Shown piece by piece: positions 57,148 to 64,000 of a stretch of 64,000 bases of DNA. The position numbers and the translations under genes are program-made. Below the pieces are notes generated by a model. That model saw only the letters and a list, made by a program, of their open reading frames with translations, searched no databases and was not told the origin of the DNA. The stretch is from Microcella alkaliphila. GTDB lineage: Bacteria; Actinomycetota; Actinomycetes; Actinomycetales; Microbacteriaceae. Within the stretch, counting starts at the first letter, position 1, and each line of letters opens with the position of its first letter. Where the stretch lies: the NCBI RefSeq assembly GCF_002355395.1, contig NZ_AP017315.1, forward strand, positions 124,001 to 188,000. Reading direction: 5' to 3'.

Positions 57148-58766
57148 CACACGTACTCGGCTGCGGGAATGGCGGATGAGGCCCCATGCCGGATGTGATG
57201 TGCGCCCTTCTCACCGATCATGATGGACGTGGCCTGGGTGTTCCCGCTGATCAGCGTCGGCATGATCGACGCGTCGACGACCCTCAGCCCTTCGACGCCG
57301 CGTACGCGCAGCTGCTGGTCGACGACAGCCATCTCGTCCTCGCCCATCTTGCACGATCCGACCGGGTGGTAATCCGTCTTGGACCATTGCTTGACGTACT
57401 CGCGAATCTCCTTGTCGGTGCGGACGTCCTTGCCGGGCATGTGCTCCTTCTTGATGTAAGGCGCGTACGCCTTCGTCGCGAGCATCTCTCGGCCCCACTT
57501 GAAGCCCTCCAGCGAGATCTTCCAGTCGTACGGATCCGTGAGGAACGCCGGGTCGATCGCCGGCGGCACCGACGGGTCGGATGAGCGCAACGTGACGGAT
57601 CCGATGCTCTTCGGTCGCAGGTTGCAGGTGTTGATGGTCATCCCATGCCCCTTGACGCGGAGCCGACCGTGGTCGATCACGTACGCGGGAAGGCAGTGCA
57701 TCTGGATGTCCGGGGCTTCGACAGCCTCACTGCTGCGTACGAACATCCCCGCCTCGCACACCGATGCGGTGATGGGGCCGGTGCGGTATAGCAGGTACTG
57801 GATCATCGAGAGCGCCGCGGGCACCGGGCGATCCGAACGGTTGTAGCTGACATCGGTCGTCTCGGCGGTGAGGTACACGTCCATGTGGTCCTGGAAGTTC
57901 TTGCCCACCCCCGGGAGATCGTGCACGACGGGGACGCCGAGCGCGCGCAGCTCGTCACCAGGGCCGATCCCGGACAGCAGCAGCAGCCGCGGGGTGTTGA
58001 CCGCGCCCCCCGAGAGGACGACCTCCCTGTTCGCCCGGGCTGTGGCCGGCTCGCCGTCGTGCGTGTACTCGATCCCGGTGGCTCGCCCGTTCTCGACGAT
58101 GACCTTGGTGGCCAGTGCGTGGGTGTGGATGGTGAGGTTGCGACGGTCGCGGGCCGAACGCAGGTACGCGGTGGCGGCGCTCTCGCGGCGCGCTCGCTTC
58201 TGCGTGACGTCGTAGTAGCCGACGCCGTCCTGGACCGCGCCGTTGAAGTCGGGGGTGAACGGCAGTCCCAGCTCTTGAGCGGCACGGACGAATGCCTTGC
58301 TCAGCTCGTTGTGCGAGACCTGCTCGGTGACGTTCATCGCGCCGTTCGAGCTGTGATACTCGTCGTTGAGGCGCTCGTTGTGCTCCGCGCGTCGGAAGAA
58401 CGGGAGGACCTGTTCGAATCCCCACTCGTGGTTGCCGAGCTCTGCCCACCGATCGTAGTCGTGCCGGTTGCCGCGGATGTAGATCATGGCGTTGATCGAG
58501 GTGCTGCCGCCGAGGAGCCGTCCCTGCGGGTACCACATCTCCCGGTTGTTCAGCTGCGCCTGCGGGACGGTCTCATACCCCCAGTTCACCTTCGGCCCGG
58601 TCAGCTTCGTGAAGCCGACCGGGATGTGCACCAGGAAGGAGGAGTCGCGGCCACCCGCTTCCAGAAGTAGAACGGAGACATCGGGGTCCTCGGTGAGGCG
58701 GTGTGCGACGGCGCAGCCGGCTGCGCCGGCGCCGACCACGATGTAGTCGTAGGTGTTGCTGGTCAT
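57147..58766 (-). CDS. GMC-family alcohol/choline dehydrogenase-like flavoprotein
   Basis: A 539-residue GMC oxidoreductase of the BetA/AlkJ type: YIVVGAGAAGCAVAHRL (FAD) at the start, GRLLGGSTSINAMIYIRG (signature 1), GGAVNTPRLLLLSGIGP (signature 2), and catalytic His in DYHPVGSCKMG with Asn in SGNTQATSIMIGEK. Different branch from the 52073-53611 protein. Probably oxidises a primary alcohol to an aldehyde. Start ATG 58766 (the frame extends without homology to 58832). Confidence 0.9.
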   Translation of the reverse strand: MTSNTYDYIVVGAGAAGCAVAHRLTEDPDVSVLLLEAGGRDSSFLVHIPVGFTKLTGPKVNWGYETVPQAQLNNREMWYPQGRLLGGSTSINAMIYIRGNRHDYDRWAELGNHEWGFEQVLPFFRRAEHNERLNDEYHSSNGAMNVTEQVSHNELSKAFVRAAQELGLPFTPDFNGAVQDGVGYYDVTQKRARRESAATAYLRSARDRRNLTIHTHALATKVIVENGRATGIEYTHDGEPATARANREVVLSGGAVNTPRLLLLSGIGPGDELRALGVPVVHDLPGVGKNFQDHMDVYLTAETTDVSYNRSDRPVPAALSMIQYLLYRTGPITASVCEAGMFVRSSEAVEAPDIQMHCLPAYVIDHGRLRVKGHGMTINTCNLRPKSIGSVTLRSSDPSVPPAIDPAFLTDPYDWKISLEGFKWGREMLATKAYAPYIKKEHMPGKDVRTDKEIREYVKQWSKTDYHPVGSCKMGEDEMAVVDQQLRVRGVEGLRVVDASIMPTLISGNTQATSIMIGEKGAHHIRHGASSAIPAAEYV

Positions 58767-58803
58767 CTGATCGTCCTTGAGTCTGTGGGTGTTCGAGTGC
58801 CGC

Positions 58804-60435
58804 TCAGGCGGCCCGAGGCGTGTCCAGCGCAATGATCCGGCTCGGAGGCGGCAGAAGCGGGAGGGTGAGCTGGAGCGGCCGGTCGAGGAACAAGGCGTGG
58901 TCCATGGTGCGCAGATCGTCCGCGATGTGCAGGGTGAAGTCGGAGCGATCGAGGATGTCTCTCTGTACGTCCACGCCAGGAGCGACCTCGGTGACCACGA
59001 GTCCGTGCTTGGTCAGCTCGAGGACGCAGCGCTCCGTGATGTATGTGACTCGCTGCCCCCGCTCGAGCGCCTTCGGACCGGAGAAGGTGACGGCGGCGAC
59101 GTTCTTCACGAGCTTGGTGTGTGGGCCGTCGCTGCGGATGTCGAGCCTTCCCTCATCGAATTCGATGTCACGCCGGCCGGCGGTGAACGAACCGATGAAG
59201 GCGATCGCGGGGGCCGAGGAGGTGATGTCCGCGAAGCCGCCGACACCGGCCGTGACGTGGCGCTTCTTCGGTAGATAGTGCACGTTCACGCTTCCTCGCT
59301 CGTCGATCTCGAGGAAGGAGAGCATCGATCGATGGAATCCGCCGCCCTGCAGCAGCGTGAACTGGTCGATGCTCGGCATGATCGCGTCCGGGTTCTGCGC
59401 ACATCCGAACGCGAAATCGAGGAGTGGGACGCCTCCGACGGCGCCCTGCTCGATGACCCAGCTGACCTCCTGGGCGAGGCCCTCCTCCACGAGGATGTGC
59501 GGCACCAGTGCGGAGACGCCGAAACCGAGGTTGACGATCTCTCCCGTCTGGAGCTCCTGCGCAGCACGGCGGGCGATAACCTTCTCGAGCGAGAAGGGGA
59601 CAGGCGGCAGTTGCGTGAGGGGCTGGCGCAGCTGTCCAGAGATCGCCGGGTCATACAGAGTGTTGGTGGTTTGAAGCTGATCCGGGTCGATCACGATGGC
59701 ATCCACGAGGATGCCGGGAACGCGGACATCTTGGGGCGCCTGACTGTACGCCTGCGCGATCCGTTTCACCTGGGCGATGACAATGCCGCCGTTGTTGTGC
59801 GCCGCGTAGGCCTGATCCAATGCGCCGAGGGGTGAGCCTTCCTCTTCGAAGGTGAGATTGCCGAACTCGTCGGCCGTCGTCGCCCTGATGATCGCGACGT
59901 TCGGGACGACGGCGGGGAAGAAGAGCCACTCGGCACCGTCCAGTTCGACCGTTCGAACGTGCTCGGCAGGTGTGGAGGCGTTCATCCTGCCGCCCTGCTG
60001 TCGTGGGTCGATAAAGGTGTCGCTGCCCACCTGAGTGAACACGCCAGGCTGGTGGGCGGCCGCTGCACGGTGCATCTGGAACAGCACGCCGGAGGGGAAG
60101 TTGTAGGCGTGAACCTGATTGTTCTCGATCATCTGCCAGATCTTGGGCGGCTCGAAGGACGACGGCCCGGACGGATACGAGCCTGCGATGACTTTCGCGA
60201 GAAGCCCGGGCATGGAGAGATGGTCTATGCCCTTGACTCCGTACATGTCGCCGGCGGCGATCGGGTGCACGGCAGTCAGCCTGCGGGGTGCTTCGGTCTC
60301 GGCGAACCGTTGACCGATGCCGGCTAGCACAGCGTCGGGGCAGCCCAGCCCGCTGGAGGAACTGACGGTGATGACATCGCCGTCGCGGATGAGATCGGCG
60401 GCGTCCCGTGCGGTGAGGATCGTGGCTTTCTGCAT
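58804..60435 (-). CDS. Family I acyl-CoA:acetate/propionate CoA-transferase, fused subunits
   Basis: A 543-residue protein joining the A and B halves. SSSGLGCPDAVLAGIGQRF and GDMYGVKGIDHLS are typical of the first half; the second has GFGVSALVPHILVEEG and the catalytic Glu in VIEQGAVGGVPLL. It moves CoA from acetyl- or propionyl-CoA to a carboxylic acid without ATP use. Probably activates the acid formed in this pathway. ATG 60435, 9 bases after the Gfo/Idh stop. Confidence 0.88.
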   Translation of the reverse strand: MQKATILTARDAADLIRDGDVITVSSSSGLGCPDAVLAGIGQRFAETEAPRRLTAVHPIAAGDMYGVKGIDHLSMPGLLAKVIAGSYPSGPSSFEPPKIWQMIENNQVHAYNFPSGVLFQMHRAAAAHQPGVFTQVGSDTFIDPRQQGGRMNASTPAEHVRTVELDGAEWLFFPAVVPNVAIIRATTADEFGNLTFEEEGSPLGALDQAYAAHNNGGIVIAQVKRIAQAYSQAPQDVRVPGILVDAIVIDPDQLQTTNTLYDPAISGQLRQPLTQLPPVPFSLEKVIARRAAQELQTGEIVNLGFGVSALVPHILVEEGLAQEVSWVIEQGAVGGVPLLDFAFGCAQNPDAIMPSIDQFTLLQGGGFHRSMLSFLEIDERGSVNVHYLPKKRHVTAGVGGFADITSSAPAIAFIGSFTAGRRDIEFDEGRLDIRSDGPHTKLVKNVAAVTFSGPKALERGQRVTYITERCVLELTKHGLVVTEVAPGVDVQRDILDRSDFTLHIADDLRTMDHALFLDRPLQLTLPLLPPPSRIIALDTPRAA

Positions 60436-60444
60436 GTGGGTCTC

Positions 60445-61455
60445 CTAGTCCATTCCGACCATGCGGCCGGTGCGTGCCGACTCCTGGGCGGCGAGCGCGA
60501 CGCGCAAGGCCGCCAACCCGTCCTCACCGGAGGCGGTCGGCTGGCCATGTCCCGCGATCGCGGCGGTGAACGCGTCGATGATGATCTCGTACAGATCTCG
60601 AGACGTGTCGACGGGGATAAGCTCCACTCCCGTTGCGGTCGTCAGCGTGACCGTGCCGTGGGTGTCTTGCGTCATGGCGTCGCTGATGTGGATCGAGCCG
60701 AGCGTGCCGTGGATCGTGAGTGAAGTGCGGTCGAACTCGACGGTGAACGCGTCGTGCGTCTGGGCCAGGATGCGCTCTCCTGCGGATCCTTCGTATTCGA
60801 TGACCGTCATCACGGCGTCTTCCGCACCGGCGTTCCACTGTCCTTGGTGCGCGCTGAGCGCGGCGACGCGTCGTGGCCGGCCGAGGAGGGGGTTGAGGAC
60901 GGAGGCGTCGTGGCAGGTGATGTCCGCAATCACGCCGCTGCCGGGCGCCGCCGACTCGACGCGCCAGCCGCGAAGACGTTCAGGAAGCAGGACGGCGTGA
61001 TGCACCCGCGCAGACAGCACCGTGCCGATCCGGCCCGATCGCACCAGATCCCGGGCTGCCGCATGCAGTGGGCTGCCCGGCAGATGATGGTTGGCCGCGA
61101 GCACGAGTCCGCGCTCCGCGGCGGTCTCGATCATCTCGCGTGCATCGCGGATGGTGATCGCCAACGGCTTCTCGCAGAGCACGTGTTTGCCTGCGGCAAG
61201 CGCCGCCATCGATTGCGGGTGGTGAAGGTCGTTGGTCGTGGAGATGTACACGGCGTCGATCTCGGCCGCGAGCAGCGCAGGGAGATCCGACGTTCCCGCC
61301 GGGATCCCGTTCGCGTGAGCATAGGTCGCCGCACGATCGGCCGACGAGCTATGGACGATCTCGACCGCGCCGCCGCAGGCGCGGATGGCTCCGATCACTC
61401 GCGTCTGTGCGATGTCGCTGGTGCCGATAAGACCCCAACGCAGGCCGCGGCTCAT
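60445..61455 (-). CDS. Gfo/Idh/MocA-family NAD(P)-dependent dehydrogenase
   Basis: A 336-residue oxidoreductase: RWGLIGTSDIAQTRVIGAI binds the dinucleotide, YISTTNDLHHPQSMAALAAGKHVLCEKPLA is cut here to the motif HVLCEKPLA with the catalytic Lys, and GGSDIGDHCxD-like GVIADITCHDASVLNPLLG follows. These enzymes oxidise or reduce sugar and inositol hydroxyls, and some work on 3-keto-glycosides. ATG 61455 overlaps the LacI stop (ATGA). Confidence 0.86.
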   Translation of the reverse strand: MSRGLRWGLIGTSDIAQTRVIGAIRACGGAVEIVHSSSADRAATYAHANGIPAGTSDLPALLAAEIDAVYISTTNDLHHPQSMAALAAGKHVLCEKPLAITIRDAREMIETAAERGLVLAANHHLPGSPLHAAARDLVRSGRIGTVLSARVHHAVLLPERLRGWRVESAAPGSGVIADITCHDASVLNPLLGRPRRVAALSAHQGQWNAGAEDAVMTVIEYEGSAGERILAQTHDAFTVEFDRTSLTIHGTLGSIHISDAMTQDTHGTVTLTTATGVELIPVDTSRDLYEIIIDAFTAAIAGHGQPTASGEDGLAALRVALAAQESARTGRMVGMD

Positions 61456-62486
61456 CGCGCCACCGCGATTCCGCGCGGGCGCCACAGTGCGGTCGATGCG
61501 CGGACCTTCAACGTCGGTTCGATGAGGACACGGCGCGGTGGTTCGTCCCCATCCTGCAAACGGGCGAGCAGCAACTCTGAGGCCTTTCTGCCGATGCTTG
61601 CCGCGTGCGTGGCAACGGATGTCAGCGGTGGGTACTGGAGCGCGGCCAGTGGTGCGTCGTCGAAGCTGGCGACCGACACCGCGGACCCCGGCTCGAGGTT
61701 CCGCCGCCTCAGCTCGCCGTATACACCCTGTGCGACCGCGTCGCTGTAGCAGATCACACTGTCCGGAAGGGTGCCCCGGTCGAGGAACTCCCCGAGACCT
61801 CGGGCGCCGTCGTCTGGGATGTTCAGCGTCGACACCGAGTCGGCGGGGTCGAATCGAACCTGTGTCCCTGCGAGTCCGCTCACCAGCCCTTGCAGGCGCT
61901 CCCGGCGTGCCGACGATTCGGTCGGGCCCCCGATGAGGACCGCGGAACCGCTGCCCAACGATGCGATGTGCGCGGCGAGGTTCTCACCGGCGGCTCGGTT
62001 GTCGGGGCCGACGTAGTCGAGATCATCCGTGAAGTAGCGCGAGAACTGGACGATCGGCACCTTCGTCGTCCAGACGAGCCTGCCCACGCTGTCGCGAGTG
62101 GACCCGATCGAGGGAAGCAGCAGGATACCGTCGACCTGTCGCTGGATCATGGCCTCGATCTGCTCGCGCTGACGATCGACGCTGTCACGGTTGTATCCGA
62201 CGAAGAGGGTGTAGCCGGCATCGTGCACAGCCTCCTCGACTGCCATGGTGAGCTCGGCGAAATATGGATTGCGGATGTCCGTGGCGATCAGGCCGAGCGT
62301 CATCGACCGGCTCTGCCGCATGTTCGCTGCCTGCCGGTTGTACACATACCCCAATTCGGACATCGCCTGCTCGACTCGAAGTCGCGTGGCCTCCGAGATC
62401 CGTGAGCTTCCCCGCAGCACGAGTGACGCAGTAGATCGAGACACTCCAGCGCGTTCACTCACGTCGGTCAGCGTCGTTCTGCTCAC
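61452..62486 (-). CDS. LacI-family transcriptional regulator
   Basis: A 344-residue LacI protein: helix-turn-helix LTDVSERAGVSRSTASLVLRG with hinge-helix YVYNRQAANMRQSRS, then a periplasmic-binding-protein-like sensor (GLIATDIRNPYFAEL; SVASFDDAPLAALQYPPLTSV). Ligand probably the sugar or an intermediate. GTG 62486 is the start; upstream frame is not homologous. First gene of the nine-gene minus-strand operon and divergent from the sugar-binding protein, with repeated operator-like elements between. Confidence 0.9.
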   Translation of the reverse strand: MSRTTLTDVSERAGVSRSTASLVLRGSSRISEATRLRVEQAMSELGYVYNRQAANMRQSRSMTLGLIATDIRNPYFAELTMAVEEAVHDAGYTLFVGYNRDSVDRQREQIEAMIQRQVDGILLLPSIGSTRDSVGRLVWTTKVPIVQFSRYFTDDLDYVGPDNRAAGENLAAHIASLGSGSAVLIGGPTESSARRERLQGLVSGLAGTQVRFDPADSVSTLNIPDDGARGLGEFLDRGTLPDSVICYSDAVAQGVYGELRRRNLEPGSAVSVASFDDAPLAALQYPPLTSVATHAASIGRKASELLLARLQDGDEPPRRVLIEPTLKVRASTALWRPRGIAVAR

Positions 62487-62531
62487 GGTTCCACCGTCCT
62501 TGGTTTGAACGAGATCGATAGTTGGAGTGTA

Positions 62532-62542
62532 ATCTAGTAGAT
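62532..62542. promoter_or_regulatory. Operator-like element 1 (ATCTAGTAGAT)
   Basis: ATCTAGTAGAT is a perfect 11-base palindrome about a central G. It lies between a possible minus-strand -35 TTGGTG (62553-62548) and -10 TACACT (62531-62526) of the LacI operon (spacer 16), a good place for autorepression. Confidence 0.65.
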
Positions 62543-62552
62543 CGAAACACCA

Positions 62553-62563
62553 ACGGCTAGATT
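62553..62563. promoter_or_regulatory. Operator-like element 2 (half site)
   Basis: Minus-strand AATCTAGCCGT shares the AATCTAG half of element 1, 21 bases away (two helical turns, centre to centre). Degenerate right half. Confidence 0.45.
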
Positions 62564-62598
62564 GGCGAAAACTGTTGCGTTTCCGCCGTTTCGATGAC

Positions 62599-62610
62599 AA
62601 TCTAGCAGAC
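62599..62610. promoter_or_regulatory. Operator-like element 3
   Basis: AATCTAGCAGAC matches element 1 in nine of twelve to ten of twelve bases. Lies upstream of the sugar-binding protein gene. Confidence 0.5.
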
Positions 62611-62656
62611 AGAACCGATACGCGGGGCAGTACATTCGGACCAATATGCGTGATCG

Positions 62657-62667
62657 ATCTACTAAAT
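62657..62667. promoter_or_regulatory. Operator-like element 4
   Basis: ATCTACTAAAT is element 1 in the opposite orientation (ATTTAGTAGAT) with one mismatch. It is 61 bases before the sugar-binding protein ATG, about where a promoter or leader would be. Confidence 0.5.
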
Positions 62668-62727
62668 CACCAGGTGCGAGAGTCCTCAGTCGCCTCAGTG
62701 TCACCTGCACTCAAAGGAGAGAAACTC

Positions 62728-64000
62728 ATGCACATCAACCGGAAGGCAACCGCAGCAGTCGCCCTCGGATCCGCCGCGCTGCTGGTCGCCGCCCTCACCG
62801 GCTGCGCGGCCAACAACCCCGACGACACGGGCGGCGGTGACAATACGCTCGAGATCACCTCCTGGTGGACCTCTGGGTCCGAAGCCGACGCGCTCAACGT
62901 GCTCATCGACGCGGTGAAGGCGAAGGATCCGACGCTCAACGTCGAGAACGCGGCCGTCTCAGGGGGTGGCGGCGCCAACGCCCAACAGGCTCTCGCCGCC
63001 CGCCTCCAAGCTGGCAATCCGCCCGACGCCTGGCAGCTTCACCCCGCCGGCCAGATGGAGAGCTACGTCGCCGGCGGCCAGCTGGGCGACGTGACCGAGC
63101 TCTGGGAGTCCAACGGCTGGGAGGCCCTGGTCCCCGCTGACGTCGCTGCCGTGCAGCAAGTGGACGGCCGGTACTACACCGTCCCGATCGGCGTCCACCG
63201 CGGCAACGTGCTCTGGACGAACCCCGCTGTTCTCGAACAGGCCGGAGTGACGCTCGAAGCCGGAGGCACACTCGACGAGCTGCTCGCCGACCTGCAGACG
63301 ATTCAGGACAGCGGAGTCACCCCGGTCTGCCTCGGCGACAAGGACGTCTTCGCCTCGGCGCAGTTGCTCGAGGCAGCCCTCATCTCTCGGCTGGGAGCTG
63401 ACAACTGGAACGCCCTCTGGACCAACGAGTACTCGTTCGACTCCCCCGAGGTCGTGCAGGCGCTCGATGATTACGCGACGCTGCTGGCCCTGTCGAACCC
63501 GGACCATTCCGCGCTCACCTGGGATGAGGCCTCGAAGAAGCTGGCCGCCGGTGAGTGCGCCGTGAACCTCATGGGCGACTGGGCATACGGAGAGCTGATC
63601 AACGCGGGCTTCGAGCCGGAGGTCGACTTCGGGTGGGTGACGTTCCCCGGCGAGACGGACATCTTCGACTACGTCGGCGACGGCTTCTCCATCGCAGCCA
63701 CGAACGTGCCGAACCCCGAGGCCGCGCAGCTGTGGCTCGAGACCCTGATGGACCCCGAGGTCCAGACTGCCTTCGCCGCCAAGAAGGGCTCGATCCCGGC
63801 GATGACGACCGCGGACGTCTCGTCGCTCTCCGGATACCAGCAAGGGGCAGCAGCGAGCTTCGCGACCGCGGCCATCGTGTCATCGATCGCACACGCGCAG
63901 GCATCCACCGGCGAGGTCGCGCAGATCTTCGCCGACGCAGTGACGACGTTCAACGGCAACGGTAACGCCGACGCATTCATCGCGTCGATGCTCGGCGCCC
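62728..64000 (+). CDS. Sugar ABC transporter substrate-binding lipoprotein, 3' end outside window
   Basis: At least 424 residues of a family 1 extracellular solute-binding protein. The signal peptide ends with lipobox LTGC (Cys near 26); ITSWWTSGSEADAL, GGGGANAQQALAARLQAGNPPDAWQ and DYVGDGFSIAA match glucose/mannose-type binding proteins (GtsA/ThuE-like). ATG 62728 with AAAGGAG ribosome site. Permease genes are presumably beyond the window. It supplies the substrate to the divergent catabolic operon. Confidence 0.92.
   Translation, partial: MHINRKATAAVALGSAALLVAALTGCAANNPDDTGGGDNTLEITSWWTSGSEADALNVLIDAVKAKDPTLNVENAAVSGGGGANAQQALAARLQAGNPPDAWQLHPAGQMESYVAGGQLGDVTELWESNGWEALVPADVAAVQQVDGRYYTVPIGVHRGNVLWTNPAVLEQAGVTLEAGGTLDELLADLQTIQDSGVTPVCLGDKDVFASAQLLEAALISRLGADNWNALWTNEYSFDSPEVVQALDDYATLLALSNPDHSALTWDEASKKLAAGECAVNLMGDWAYGELINAGFEPEVDFGWVTFPGETDIFDYVGDGFSIAATNVPNPEAAQLWLETLMDPEVQTAFAAKKGSIPAMTTADVSSLSGYQQGAAASFATAAIVSSIAHAQASTGEVAQIFADAVTTFNGNGNADAFIASMLGA

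Overview
The window is high-GC DNA with dense gene packing and many 4-base ATGA/GTGA stop-start overlaps. HspR with HAIR operators, a heterodimeric lycopene cyclase plus lycopene elongase (C50 carotenoids), a Pat-type aminotransferase, DUF2510-like proteins and a CopD-CtaG fusion all point to an actinobacterium, most likely a member of the Microbacteriaceae. No rRNA operon, CRISPR array or intact transposon was seen; one tRNA gene is present. All assignments come from reading the sequence by eye, without database searches.

Layout. 0-2 kb: clpB (cut by the window edge) behind a perfect HAIR operator. 2-5.6 kb: a GT4 glycosyltransferase, an F420/NADP reductase-like protein and an RsmC/RlmG-like methyltransferase. 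5.6-7.7 kb: a MASE1 sensor kinase with an apparent frameshift. 7.8-11.9 kb: the dnaK-grpE-dnaJ-hspR operon with a promoter and two HAIR-like sites. 11.9-15.4 kb: an MFS carrier and two paralogous DUF2510-like membrane proteins flanking a PEP-mutase-family gene. 15.4-22 kb: glgX/treX-treY-treZ, which makes trehalose from glycogen. 22-27.7 kb: crtE-crtB-crtI-crtYe-crtYf-crtEb plus divergent idi. 27.7-30.1 kb: a second MASE1 kinase with a divergent single-domain response regulator. 30.2-35.8 kb: dcd, tRNA-Gly(CCC) in a hairpin-rich stretch, a Pif1-like helicase, a membrane-anchored unknown and CopD-CtaG. 35.9-41.3 kb: a zinc-centred region, with hupB, cysteine-poor ribosomal proteins rpmB-rpmG-rpsN, and znuA-znuC-znuB-znuB-zur behind a promoter with a Zur-like box. 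41.3-46 kb: pat-bkdA-bkdB-bkdC. 46-51 kb: a small membrane protein, a two-gene hydrolase module, an LMW phosphatase-purB pair and two membrane proteins. 51.1-52 kb: a scarred junction with an arsenite-permease remnant. 52-64 kb: an accessory catabolic island.

The island is the most interesting part. A LacI regulator heads a nine-gene minus-strand operon: Gfo/Idh dehydrogenase, CoA-transferase, GMC oxidoreductase, enoyl-CoA hydratase, aldehyde dehydrogenase, GH88 uronyl hydrolase, a second GMC oxidoreductase and a coupled 78-residue small protein. It is divergent from a sugar-binding lipoprotein gene that runs off the window. The divergent intergenic region holds four copies of an ATCTAGTAGAT-like element, probably the LacI operators. 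The gene set suggests uptake and deglycosylation of a glycoside or uronide whose non-sugar part is an alcohol oxidised to an acid, activated by CoA transfer and hydrated. That substrate is inferred, not shown.
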